The notes: generated from the letters alone by a model not told the origin. A DNA stretch of 64,000 nucleotides from Tetranychus cinnabarinus (GCA_022266195.1 WHVY01000004.1:6217501-6281500); one strand, 5' to 3'; shown: positions 10,200 to 20,489, counted from the first letter of the stretch. Translations and numbers: made by a program.

Positions 10200-10678
10200 T
10201 CTATTGAACATTATATTCTCATTTACAGGTGATAAGCACTGATAAATTGATAGCTTTAACTGTTAATTAATAAACTGGTTAAGCCTTCTAGACATGTGAT
10301 TGTTTCCATGGTAAATGGTAACCAGAATTAGTCATCGCTGACTGACGTTTGATGAAAGGGATAAACTTATGTAACGTTACATTCATAAACCATTGTTTTA
10401 CAAGTCGCATTTTTTTGCTTGGATTCAATAATTCTTTATCTTCTGATCTTTCATTACATCTGATCATTACATTGGAATGTGCTAGTAGAATCATCTAGTA
10501 GCTTTGATAACAATTTTTTTACATTAATATCGAAGTTATAATTAGCATAGATTCATTTTACAAAATTATGTTTTTTTTGATGCAATAAGTTTAATAACAT
10601 TTTTGAGTGCTTTATCAAGTCTGAATTTGAAATTCGATTCAGCTCGATCTCGTAACCGTTAACCATTGATTTAGTAAC
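10200..10678. other. Intergenic, recombinant flank
   Basis: The first 210 bases match the subtype-B downstream flank (6172-6400). Near 10413 the sequence switches to subtype-A upstream flank (aataattctttatcttctga, as at 1342). This is a recombination junction between two array units. No gene is seen. Confidence 0.55.
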
Positions 10679-11707
10679 ATGTCTTCAGTCATTCATACAA
10701 GAAGTGCTACAATCATTGATGAGTTAGACATGAAAAATTTTACAAGAAACATCTAATCATGTTTCATTGGAAGCACCAAAAAGACTTGGACATTACTCGC
10801 TCCATTACGATGATGAAAATAAAAGTGTCCATTGTCCGGACAAATCAGCTCTACGGTATTTGGACTTACCCAATCCAGTCTCTATCGACTTGCTTCAAGG
10901 ATATGACCCAAATATGAAGAATGGATATCAACAGTCAAAAAATAAAAACTTATTGCGATGGATCCATGAGAATGAAACAATTCTGTCCAACTTTAATTAC
11001 GATTTCATCTGTAATAATGGTATACTGACAGATATTATGACTTATCCGTCTTATGTATGATTTCGATTGAAACCTTTCTGCTGTCAAAATCAGAGGGAAA
11101 ATTGTTTTGAATAGAGTCGATTCGATTGAGAAGAAAGAAAGCATTGATACACGATCAGAAAAGGACAATAAATCGACTTATGCAGCTTTCAATTTACAAC
11201 GTTTGGTTACCAAGAACAACAATGGTTCTGAATTTACTTCTGGGATAGAAAAAGATTCATTTTTTGGTGCTTTCATTCAAAGATTGGGTTTCATCAAATT
11301 TTACATGCAGGATATTTGGACTGTGTCGGAAGCAAACGAGAATTGAATAAACCTTTCGAGGAAATGAAGTTTGTTTTGATCTAAAAGTTCAATGCTCCAA
11401 AGAGTTCACATACATATTTTCATGATATTAATTGGTGGTCATTAGCATCACTTGCTGGAATTGATACAATTATTCGTGCTAAATGCGAACACGATTTTAA
11501 GGTTAAAAATATTGATAGATTTGAAGTCGACGGGCTAATCAATAAACACAGACAATCTATTTTTGTGGCTTCATGCAGATGGTTCTTGATCATGTCAAGT
11601 GAATTGTTACAGAGGAAAATAAATGTTATAACTTTTATTTCAGTGGCCAGGATGAAAAAGTTGACTGTTGAAGTGAAAATGGATGTAGTATCGAATAACT
11701 CATCTTA
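10679..11707 (+). pseudogene. Decayed DXO-like subtype-A copy
   Basis: The ATG and conserved leader are present (MSSVIHTRSATIIDEL), but the frame is lost after about 20 codons, and family sequence continues in at least three frames: PKRLGHYS and ALRYLDLPNP with LLRWIHENE up to about 11050, then KESIDTRSEKDNKSTYAAFN from about 11107, then pieces of the TNWWSLASLAG-type block near 11430 and the EENKCYNF-type block near 11600. An in-frame TAA interrupts the position just after FVLI. The C-terminal PSWY block is not recognisable. Older decay than the other broken copies. Confidence 0.85.
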
Positions 11708-12214
11708 ACTCATCTTTATCATCATTTATTTCAACTGTGCATTTGTACATAATGCTTCAAGTTCATGAAAATATTACCTTTGTATAATACTCTTCGAATG
11801 AATAATTTCTGTTGTTAAATGCTGAAGCAACTCGCAGATTTGATTCGAATCAATTCTGTGGATGAAAAGGAAAGCATTGGATTCATTACTAACCCCTGAC
11901 AACAAAAGGCTAAACTAGTATTGAATAATTCTGATCTTTTAATAATATCGGATAATGATAATCATCGGAATATCGTAGTAGCATGTAGTAGAAGCATCTA
12001 GTAGCTTAAATGATAATTCCATTATTTTATATTGAAGTAATAATTACACTTCTTTTCATATAACCATGTTTTTATCCAGCATAGTGATTCATTATACAAA
12101 GTTAGTTTGTCTTTGATACATTAAGTTTACTGCCATTTTTGTGTGATTAAATAAGTCTAAATTTAAAGTTCAATTCATCTCGATCCCGTAACCATTAACC
12201 ATTGATTTAAAAAT
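11708..12214. other. Intergenic, subtype-A upstream flank
   Basis: From about 11870 the sequence follows the subtype-A upstream pattern (attggattcattactaaccc, then ttacacttcttttcatataa), ending in the ctcgatcccgtaac leader before the gene at 12215. No gene is seen. Confidence 0.5.
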
Positions 12215-13273
12215 ATGCCGGCGACCGTTCAAACAACAAGAGCTACAACCATTGATGAGTTAGACCTGAACCCATTGTTCAAAGAAACACCAAATGAGGT
12301 TTCACTTGAAGGACCAACAAGACTTGGATATTTTTCATGTTCTGACAATGATAGTGCTTTAAGTCAAGATAAATCAACCCTAAGGTACTTGGACCTACCT
12401 GACCCAGTCTTTATTGATTGCCTCCAAGGGTACGATCCAAACGTAAAGTATGGTCATTTTATATCAAAAGATATGTTCTTATTGGAATGGATTTTGGAAA
12501 ATGAAGCAATAATCCAAAAGTTTCCTTCGAATCTCATCTGTAACGGTGGTTTATTGAAAGAAATGATGGTTGTTGTGTATAATGATTACAATTGGAGCGC
12601 TTCTGCAATCAAAATCAGGGGGAAAATTGTTCTAACTCGAATCAAATCGATTGAGAAAAAAGAAGAAATTGATTCACAAACTGAAGATGTCAACAAATCA
12701 ACTTATGCAGCTAATAATTTACAACGTTTGATCTCCAAGAATAGCAATGATCATAAATGTACTTCTGGAAAAGAATTCGATTCATTTTATGGTGTTTTTC
12801 ACACAAAGATTGGGTCGCATGGGATAATTCATGATGAATATTTAGACTGTGTTGAAAGTAAACAAGAACTGGATAAACCATTTGAGAAAATGAAGTTTGT
12901 TTTGATCAAAAAGTTCAATGGGCCGAGAAATTCGCATTCACGTCGGCAAAGTAGCATTTGGTGGTCATTGGCTAAACTTGCTGGAGTCAATACAATTGTT
13001 CGCGCTAAGTGTGATCAAGATTTTACTGTTGAAAAAATCGATAAGTTGGAAGTTGACAGTTTGCTTAACAAACGCAATCGAATGACATTTATTGCTTCTT
13101 TAAACAGCATTCTTGATAAAATAAAGGATAATGTTGCAGAGGAAAATAAATGTTATAACATTCATTTCAACGGCAAGGATAAAAAGTTGACTGTTGAGGT
13201 GAAGAGGGAACCAGATGAAAACATCATTCCATCATGGTATATCGATGGACAACGTCCTAACATATCTCAATAA
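12215..13273 (+). CDS. DXO/RAI1-like protein, subtype A, active site degenerate (A2)
   Basis: Intronless, 352 residues, closely related to the gene at 1631, with differences spread through the N-terminal half (FSCSDNDSALSQDKS; LLEWILENEAI) and C-terminal third. Blocks: PTRLGYFSCS, a DCLQGYDPNVKYG block, DYNWSASAIKIRGKIVL, IGSHGIIHDEYLDC, IWWSLAKLAG, IPSWYIDG. At DXO active-site positions it has Gly for Arg132, Gln for Glu192, Tyr for Glu234, Leu for Glu253 and Leu for Gln280; Asp236 and Lys255 are kept. Likely non-catalytic RNA- or protein-binding descendant of DXO. It is the first gene of the A-B-C unit completed by 14369 and 15682. Role unknown. Confidence 0.85.
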   Translation: MPATVQTTRATTIDELDLNPLFKETPNEVSLEGPTRLGYFSCSDNDSALSQDKSTLRYLDLPDPVFIDCLQGYDPNVKYGHFISKDMFLLEWILENEAIIQKFPSNLICNGGLLKEMMVVVYNDYNWSASAIKIRGKIVLTRIKSIEKKEEIDSQTEDVNKSTYAANNLQRLISKNSNDHKCTSGKEFDSFYGVFHTKIGSHGIIHDEYLDCVESKQELDKPFEKMKFVLIKKFNGPRNSHSRRQSSIWWSLAKLAGVNTIVRAKCDQDFTVEKIDKLEVDSLLNKRNRMTFIASLNSILDKIKDNVAEENKCYNIHFNGKDKKLTVEVKREPDENIIPSWYIDGQRPNISQ

Positions 13274-13301
13274 CCATTTATTTGAACATTACATTGTTAT
13301 A

Positions 13302-13585
13302 CCGGGTGTTGGAAGAGACATTTTCAAAGTGCTAAAACAAATTCGAAAAGTACCTTTTTTCCTCCTTACAATTTTGTATTTTCAGTTGCAAAAAGTGTTG
13401 CCCTTAGTGACACTAAATAACTTTTGCATTGTACTGAGAAACTATTGCATTACGAAAAATGCAAACTTGTCCGCTAAAATCGTCCATTTTATGCTCTTTT
13501 ATTTTTCGACCAAAACTAATTCAAAAATTCAAGTTGAAAAATTTGGCAGCGAAAAAATGCTTTAAGGGACTTTTGCCACACCTGA
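13302..13585. mobile_element. Miniature TA-target DNA transposon (MITE)
   Basis: About 284 bases flanked by TA. The left end ccgggtgttgg and right end ccacacctga are imperfect inverted ends; the reverse complement of the right end (ggtgtggcaaaagtccctt) matches the left end of the partial copy at 9216 even better. Gene A1 has the same flanks without the insert (2711-2725), giving an empty site with a single TA. No transposase is encoded; the chance open frame across it is not a gene. The TA duplication is typical of Tc1/mariner-type elements. Confidence 0.65.
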
Positions 13586-13654
13586 TATCTTAAGTTGATA
13601 AAAATAGATTTTGAATAAATAATTGTTTTGTTAAAAATGATCTATTGTTGATTA

Positions 13655-16077
13655 ATTTTGTTGATTGTTGTGAAAACTTTACACATTTAACGCATTTAAC
13701 GCATAAACAATTTATTCTTTACCATTAAAAAGACGTTTGTTTCACCAAGGTTTGTTAGTCAGTTCATTCAAAATTTTGAGTTGCCCAACAAAACTGGTTC
13801 AATCTGCGTCTACCTAAATACCCAAATTACCCGATCAGCCCAAAGTGAATTAAAATATCCTTTAGACTTTAATATGAAAATTAAATCAAGATAGACAGAA
13901 AAATAGACAGAAATGCGTGAGAGGATAATAAATTTAATCATTTCTCTTTCGTATGTTTAACACTTGAATGTTCAAATATCAGGCTACATTTCTTATTGTT
14001 TCAGTTCCAAGTTTTCAATTCATGAACTGAAATTTAATGCCCATTAACTGAGAATCAAGTGACTTATTTGAAAGATCAAATGCATTTTAGTTTAATAAAT
14101 TAATTTCCAATCAGCTGAGTTATCATACTTTAATGTTCAAGACTATTAAGTTAGATACTTCATTAAATCACTTGGATTTCAATAGAGTCTAATGCTAAGA
14201 GTTACTCTTTGAACTATCGTTTCTTTTAATATCCCGATGTTTGGGTTGAAACTTTGTATAAAAACTTACAGTTTCAATGTTTGATAACAATTAACAGAGT
14301 AAACTGTTCGTGAATCTTGTTAATAGTTATCAATAATTTTTTTGTGCATTTAATGTAACAGTTTTGAAATGCTTACAATCAAACAATTAAATAACTCTGC
14401 AACAAAACATGAATTAAACCTGAAAAAGGTTGAATCGAGTTGGATATCTTTGAAAGGACCAAAAAGATTGGGATGCTTTTCAAGTTATTACAATGAAGAA
14501 AATGTGAAAATCTATTGTCCAGATAAGTCACTTCTAGCATATTTGGATATACCTGAGCCCCTCTTCATCGATTGCCTGCAAGGATACGATCCTAATGTCA
14601 AGTATGGTCATCAGTCAATTGGTAATATTCACATATTACGTTGGGTTATGGACAATGAAGCGACCCTTGAAGACTATCCTTCAGACTTCGTCTGTTACAA
14701 CGGACTGTTGAAGGATATGATGATGGCTTGTTACATTAAAGATCATTGGGATTTTTTCGCTGTCAAGATTAAAGGAAAAATTATCATGCTGAGAATTGAT
14801 TCCAAAAAGAAACAAGATTACATTGATGAACAATCTGCATGGAACAACAAATCAACTTATGTGGCTCTCAATTTGCGACGTTTAATCACCAAAACTGACA
14901 ATGGACATGAATCTAATCTAGTCAAAGAGGGAGAGTCCTGTCATGGTATTTTTCACTCGAAAATTGGATGCCATCGGATACTTCATGCTGGATGGCTGGA
15001 CTGTGTTGAAAGTAAAAAAGAGTTGAGTAAACCCTTTGATCAAATCAAGTTTGGTTCCATCAAAAAAATTCAAAATCATCATGAGACAATTTCATTTAAC
15101 GCAGGCAACACTTGGTGGTCATTGGCTACTCTTTCTGGAGTCGAAACAATTACCTGTGCAAGATGTGAATATGACTTTACTGTTGACCATATCGATAAGT
15201 TAAGCGTCAGCAACTTGATTCCTAGAGAAAGACAAATGGAGTTTTTCACTTCATTAAATTTAATGCTTGATTACATCAAGTCAATTGTCACAGAGGACAA
15301 TCAATATTACGACTTTTACTTCAACGGCACGGATAAAACGTTGACTGGATGCGAGAGAATGGATTCAAATGAAAAAATGATTCCATCATGGTACATGGAC
15401 GGACAACTTCCTCATGTATCTTAATCTATTGAACATTATATTCCCTTTACAGGTGATAATGACTGATAAATTGATAGCTTTAACTGTTAATTAATAAACT
15501 GGTTAAACCTTCTTAGACATGTGATTGTTTCCATGGTAAAACCAGAATTAGTCATCGCTGACTGACGTTTGATGAAAGGGATAAACTTATGTAACGTTAC
15601 ATTGATAAACCATTGTTTTACAAGTCGCATTTTTTTAATTCAGCTGATGTTATTGTATTTTTTTCAATTCTAATCAACTCAATGCATTCAAATCAACAAA
15701 TAAAAAATAATGCTTTTAATAAAAATGAATTGGATCTGAAAGTTCTCAGACCGAACAGATATCTTTCTTTATCTGGACCAAAGATGTTGGGGTGTTTTTC
15801 GTGCTACCGCAGTGATAAAAATGTTGATGTTTACTGTCCAAATAAATCATCTCTACGATACTTGGACTTGCCTGAACCAGTCTCGCTCGATTGTCTCCAA
15901 GGATTTGATCCAAATGTAAAGTATGGACATCTTTCGATTGGAGACATGCACTTGTTGAGATGGGTTTTGAACAATGAATCGACTATTCAAACCTTTCCCA
16001 TGGATTTCATCTGTTACAATGGATTTGCTAAAGATTTGATCGTTGCTCCGTTCACTCAGGCCGATTGGAACATAACT
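13655..16077. repeat. Right copy of a segmental duplication (left copy 4392-6835)
   Basis: From the string ttttgttgattgttgt through the subtype-B gene and into the subtype-C gene, this block repeats 4392-6835 with an offset of about 9.25 kb and very high identity. The left copy is bounded by the truncation of a subtype-A gene and by the truncation of a subtype-C gene; the right copy is bounded by intact genes on both sides, so the right copy is closer to the ancestral layout. Confidence 0.8.
14369..15424 (+). CDS. DXO/RAI1-like protein, subtype B, active site degenerate (B2)
   Basis: Intronless, 351 residues, nearly the same protein as the one at 5116; I count about six differences (for example ATKHE for GTKHE, TLEDY for TLQDY, KKELSKP for KEELTKP). 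Active-site replacements are those of B1: Asn at Arg132, Arg at Glu192, Trp at Glu234, Ser at Glu253 and Leu at Gln280, with Asp236 and Lys255 kept. It sits between the subtype-A gene ending at 13273 and the subtype-C gene at 15682, all on the plus strand with separate upstream flanks, so each is likely its own transcript. An AATAAA lies about 70 bases past the stop. No targeting signal is seen. Confidence 0.85.
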   Translation: MLTIKQLNNSATKHELNLKKVESSWISLKGPKRLGCFSSYYNEENVKIYCPDKSLLAYLDIPEPLFIDCLQGYDPNVKYGHQSIGNIHILRWVMDNEATLEDYPSDFVCYNGLLKDMMMACYIKDHWDFFAVKIKGKIIMLRIDSKKKQDYIDEQSAWNNKSTYVALNLRRLITKTDNGHESNLVKEGESCHGIFHSKIGCHRILHAGWLDCVESKKELSKPFDQIKFGSIKKIQNHHETISFNAGNTWWSLATLSGVETITCARCEYDFTVDHIDKLSVSNLIPRERQMEFFTSLNLMLDYIKSIVTEDNQYYDFYFNGTDKTLTGCERMDSNEKMIPSWYMDGQLPHVS

Positions 16078-16746
16078 GCTGTTAAGGTTAGAGGAACAAT
16101 TATAATCAACAGAAGTGAATCAAACCAGCGAAAGACGAGTGTCGATGTTCAATCTGAGTTTGACAGTAAATCGACATACACAGCTCTGAACTTAGAGCGT
16201 TTGATTACCAAAAATATCAATGACCATGAATATGCTTCGGTCAATGCAAGAGATTCCTTTTTTGGTGTTTTCCATTCAAAAATTGGTAGACATCAAATAC
16301 TGCACACTGGACGCTTGAATTGTGTCGAAAGTAAGGAAGAACTAGATAAGCCTTTTGAAGAAATGAACTTCAATATCATCAAAAAAGTACATGGGAACAA
16401 GAGAACAGGTCCATCAAGGTCTAAAGCTTTGCTTTGGTGGTCATTAGCTATTTTATCTCGTGTCGAAACAATCCTCTGTGGAAGGTGTACTGAAGATTTC
16501 ACGGTTGATAAAATAATCAGAATCAAAGTTGATGAATTGGTTCCTCGACACATGCAAACAAAATGTTTTACTTCGATGAATGCCATACTTGATTTTGTCA
16601 AATCAAAAGTTAAAGAGGAAAATAAATATTATAATTTTGCTTTTGATAGTATGGCAAAGAAGGTTAACTGTTATTTGAAACTTGGATCAAAGGAAAACAG
16701 CATTCCTTCATGGTATATGGATGGACAATTTCCTCTTGAACCTTAA
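15682..16746 (+). CDS. DXO/RAI1-like protein, subtype C (only intact copy)
   Basis: Intronless, 354 residues from the ATG at 15682. An upstream in-frame ATG at 15613 would add 23 residues, but the truncated paralogue at 6440 supports the later start. Blocks: PKMLGCFSCY, a DCLQGFDPNVKYG block, LLRWVLNNES, IGRHQILHTGRLNC, LWWSLAILSR and IPSWYMDG. Unlike the other subtypes it keeps Glu at the DXO Glu192 position (LNLERL), but it has Asn for Asp236 (LNC), Arg for Glu234, Ile for Glu253, Asn for Arg132 and Leu for Gln280. Different subtypes have thus lost different metal ligands, as expected when catalysis is no longer selected. Function unknown. Confidence 0.85.
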   Translation: MHSNQQIKNNAFNKNELDLKVLRPNRYLSLSGPKMLGCFSCYRSDKNVDVYCPNKSSLRYLDLPEPVSLDCLQGFDPNVKYGHLSIGDMHLLRWVLNNESTIQTFPMDFICYNGFAKDLIVAPFTQADWNITAVKVRGTIIINRSESNQRKTSVDVQSEFDSKSTYTALNLERLITKNINDHEYASVNARDSFFGVFHSKIGRHQILHTGRLNCVESKEELDKPFEEMNFNIIKKVHGNKRTGPSRSKALLWWSLAILSRVETILCGRCTEDFTVDKIIRIKVDELVPRHMQTKCFTSMNAILDFVKSKVKEENKYYNFAFDSMAKKVNCYLKLGSKENSIPSWYMDGQFPLEP

Positions 16747-17729
16747 TAATCATTTAGTTTGACATTCAAAGGTGACAATGGCTAGTACATTAATAGACTG
16801 GTTAATGCTTCTTAAACTTAATTGTATTCTTGGTAAACTTTAAAGAAAGTTTGACCAAGAAAGTTATCAGTTACTGGGATAAAATGAGCCCATCATTCCA
16901 CCATGATTTATGTCGCTTGCTTAATTTTTATGACTTTGTATTCTGAATTAATAATTTATCCAATTATTTATCAATTTTTAAAACAATGATTTGAATAAAT
17001 TTTTCAGGAACCAGCCAAAAGGACCAATTTTTCTTAAGCAAATCTACTGAAAATAAGAAAAATTTCAAGCAATTTTGTACTTTCATTAAGCTTTAGTTTT
17101 GAAATATCCATTTCAACGTTAAAATTTTCAAATGTATTTAATTTTTACAAATTTGTTTTCAAATAAATAAAATTTAAGATGTGATTCATCAAGATTTAGG
17201 TCGTGAAAAAATATTTCAATTTGCTAACCAAACTTTTAAAAAGGAGTGTTTAATATCCCAATCAATTTTCGTATCCTGAATTGGTTTACAAATCTTTCTT
17301 GTGAACTGTTAGACATTACTGGTAATATATTGAGAAAACTTACTGGTTATCCAAATATTTCAAAAAGCTGATGGTTGGTCTGTAAATTTTCAGGTAACAT
17401 TCTCGATATGTCCCTTTTACTGCCCAGTTAGCTTAACTCTGAACTCATAGCAATTGAACTGGCATCGACTTAAGATCAATTTAAAACAACTAAATTACAT
17501 TGATTTCAACTGCCATTATCAAAATGGTCAAACACAAAATCAGTCAATTGATTGTTTCAAATTAACCAATTTTCATTGCTTTTTCAATTTCTATGGGTTT
17601 AATTTATCTGTTGTTTGCTAACTATTTTGGGTTCAGTTAGCTGGCAGTTAGTGTGGACTCATCTTCGACGTTACCAGTTTCATTGTGAAAGTATACTCAA
17701 GATATTCGAATATCTATCAGACTTTTATT
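16747..17729. other. Intergenic, end of the DXO-like array
   Basis: AT-rich sequence with no supported gene or RNA. The array repeats end soon after 16746; nothing here matches the dispersed repeat. Confidence 0.5.
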
Positions 17730-17816
17730 CCACAATGATAGTCGATGATCTGGATTATCTGATGATATTGATGCTGCTCTCACATGGAAGGATGGTAAAT
17801 CTTTAGTCTTTAAAGT
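17730..17816 (+). pseudogene. Hemopexin-repeat scrap related to the MMP gene
   Basis: In one frame the sequence reads NDSR, stop, SGLSDDIDAALTWKDGKSLVFK. The MMP exon at 41283-42061 ends with the same arrangement (GLPGDIDAALTWADGKTFIFK). The Trp of the hemopexin repeat is a TGA here. The match ends near the position where the MMP exon ends. It is a single decayed hemopexin exon end, from a lost MMP paralogue or a local copy of the gene 25 kb away. No other MMP domains were found beside it. Confidence 0.6.
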
Positions 17817-18062
17817 GGACTGTGAAGTTGGAATAATCAAAAATCAAATTGGAAGAGCAAAAGAGTTCAGTTAGTATAAATACATGTTTACTTTTATTAC
17901 TAAATTGTGAAATATGAATATGAATTTTTTACAAAATTAAATTTTAGAAGACTATTTGTCAACATGGACGTGGAAGAAATGACCAAATGTTATTTTGTTA
18001 GGTATTTTAAATATTGAATGCACTATAAATGTCATGGCTGTTATGGAAATATTTGTCGTCGT

Positions 18063-19027
18063 TTATTCGGTTTCAGGTTCAGTGTCTTCAACCTCTTGAT
18101 CGAGTTCACTCAACATTTTATCATGTGATAAAGCTCTTTTATATTGCAATTTGAACATGTGAGGCTCATATCCATCACCATAGACTTCACAGACCCACTT
18201 GAGCAATTCAAGCTTGTTAATCTCGTATTCAGCTCGGAATCCCCATGAAAACATGAACTCTTTTTTCTCATTTCTACCTATATCTTCACGTTTTAAGTAC
18301 ATCTGACGAATCCAAACAGAGTGTAACAAGTCTTTTAAAACTATAGAAGCGTGGTTGTACGTCAGTTTAGTTTCTGGTGTGAGATTTATTTTATTCATGA
18401 ATTTCCACAGATTTTCTGTTGAAAGAAAAGACGAATTAGTAAATGTTGACGAATGATAATTTAGATAAACAAACCTTCACGAGTTTCTCCTCCATTCATA
18501 AATATTACGGACAATATTGGAATCAAGATTCCATGAGTATTATCGATTTGACTAGTAATTTCTGGTCTCCACAGACTACTATCTCTTATAACAGTTACAA
18601 TGATATAAGAATTTTTCTCAGGTGTTTCCAACACTTTCAGACCAAATACATTGAACAGAGCTTTTTTACAAGCATCAAAAATATCACCAAATTCACGTGT
18701 ATTATCAGGGATAACGTAACGAGTAATGTCTATGGGCATAGCGAAATGAAAAAGAAGCAAAGGAATGAGTTATGTTCAAGCTTATTGAGTGAAAAAATAG
18801 CAACTCACCTGTACGTTTTATTGGCATCTTTTTTTGATCGGCCACAAGTAAATATTGAACCATATTAATAACATTTTGATCCTGATTAGAAAGAGGGAAA
18901 CAACAATAATTAGCAGATATTACATCACATTTATATCACCATAGACACATAAGATTTTCAGCTGGTTTTAGCCTAATACTAATTGGATACATGATTACAG
19001 GAAGAAATAGAGTATTGTACTTACCAT
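18063..19027 (-). CDS. NSMCE3: NSE3-like MAGE-domain protein (SMC5/6 complex subunit)
   Basis: Four exons on the minus strand: 19027-19025 (only the ATG), 18881-18809, 18729-18475 and 18415-18063; 684 coding bases, 227 residues, all joins in frame with GT-AG. A TAA lies in frame upstream of the ATG. The protein is almost all MAGE homology domain: LLVADQKKMPIKRTDITRYV, then HGILIPILSVIFMNGG, ENLWKFMNKI, EFMFSWGFRAEYEINK and LELLKWVCEVYG, each matching the winged-helix core of MAGE/NSE3. Arthropods usually have one MAGE gene, the NSE3 type, which acts in the nucleus with NSE1 and NSE4 in the SMC5/6 genome-stability complex. Human NSE3 is longer at the N terminus. The acidic tail (DQEVEDTEPETE) ends the protein. 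Confidence 0.88.
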
Positions 19028-20489
19028 TTTGTAACAGTAGATTTATCTAACCAACGACAATTAACAACGAGAATTACAATTGAGGAAGTCACTTGCCTAT
19101 CAAAACAATGGTCTTGACTCTTGAAAATGAGAGGGAAATAAGCAAAATGAAGAGAACAATGTGAGAATAGGCGAAATAGGAAATAAGAAGCTTTACTCCA
19201 GATGGTCTTAAAATATACTTACCTCGTGAGAACCAGATCACATTGGATTTTAATTAAACAAAATTTCTCATTAACACAATTAGTGTTAATAAGTAAAGTA
19301 ACAAACGAAGGAAGATTTAAAAAAAGAGGAAGCCTCTTTGGTTTTTCAAACTTAAACAAACTCAAGTTAGATTTGGCGGTTTTTGTGAAATTAGCTACTG
19401 AAAGCTATAAATAATGAATTTTACAATTTTGGAATCGACATACGCACTGGATTTCGACCGATTCGGATTTCACTAATTTAAATTATTAAGCAAAGTAATT
19501 ATTACCTACTCTAAGCACATTTAACGAAAAAATAAAACAAAAATCACTAATTTCTAAAGAGTTATACTCTTTGCTAATTTCACTAATCACAGAATCTTGA
19601 TACCATTTATGATCAAATTTTAATTTAAATCATTCTAAATTAGGAATCAAAGCTAGCAATAAACTCTGAATATGTAGGGATCATTGAAAGACTATCAATA
19701 ATGGGAAAATAATTACTTAGAGCAAATTGTCAAGCAAACAGGCAATATTTGAAACTGGCTAATTTGATTTGATGAAAAGTAGATTGAAACGCAATTTTCA
19801 GATCACTTAGATTTTCATATAATCTTCACTTCAATCAATTGTTATGCAAGTGATCAACTGAATCCATTATGTTATTCAGAAATAATAGGAAACAGTCCTT
19901 GTTATCTTTGAAAAACGTTTCCACGACTGATAAAAAATCTGAAGGTTTTTTTTCAATTTAATAATTTCGAATGATTTCATCTCTTGTGTTTTTGTGAAAC
20001 ACTTTTAATTATGATCATTATCGCTCTTGATTCTTGATTCTTCAACTTACTCAAAAAGTATTCTACTTTCATGGATCCCAGTATCATAATAATTATTGGC
20101 AACTCCATTTTACTTTTCCTGTCTGCTCACTGTCTGTCAAATCAACAGAACCGTTTACATTACTTTTTTATCTGTAACTCAAGACCTCAATTACTCTGAT
20201 GATTTTCTCTGGTTAATTTGATTAATCTGCCATCTATAATATTTCCCTTTGATTTGTGCGCGGAAGAAATACACCCTGTTGGTTTAATATTTTGACTGTT
20301 GTTTTAATCATTTAAAAAAGTATGTATTTTAAAGGTTTTTGCTAAAATTCACATTTTGCTCTCTCCCTCTCTAATGTTTTCACGTTTAAACAGCTGATCT
20401 AGACTCTTCTTAATCTTCATTTGCTATGGAATCATCAGACTGAAGTGGGTTACCCATTTAGTCCTTTTTAGTTCAATATTATATCCAGA
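19028..20489. other. Intergenic between divergent NSE3 and TPRA1
   Basis: Shared upstream region of a minus-strand and a plus-strand gene, about 1.46 kb, AT-rich. The 70-residue frame at 19202-19414 has no recognisable motif and no splice context, so I do not call it. Promoters of both genes must lie here, but no clear core element was recognised. Confidence 0.5.

Noticed and set aside
13215..13565. Frame running from the end of gene A2 across the MITE
   Set aside because: Overlaps the A2 end in another frame and then reads transposon sequence; not conserved.
15613..15681. N-terminal extension (MFYKSHFFNSADVIV..) of the subtype-C gene
   Set aside because: The hydrophobic run could look like a signal peptide, but the paralogue at 6440 lacks the upstream frame and other subtypes start at the equivalent of 15682.
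1..17000. CRISPR-like or satellite explanation for the repeats
   Set aside because: Repeat units are gene-sized and contain open or decayed reading frames; no short regularly spaced repeats.
18443..18868. 141-residue plus-strand frame
   Set aside because: Antisense to the NSE3 exons, which have strong family similarity and consistent splicing.
19202..19414. 70-residue frame between NSE3 and TPRA1
   Set aside because: No motif, no splice sites, low-complexity composition.
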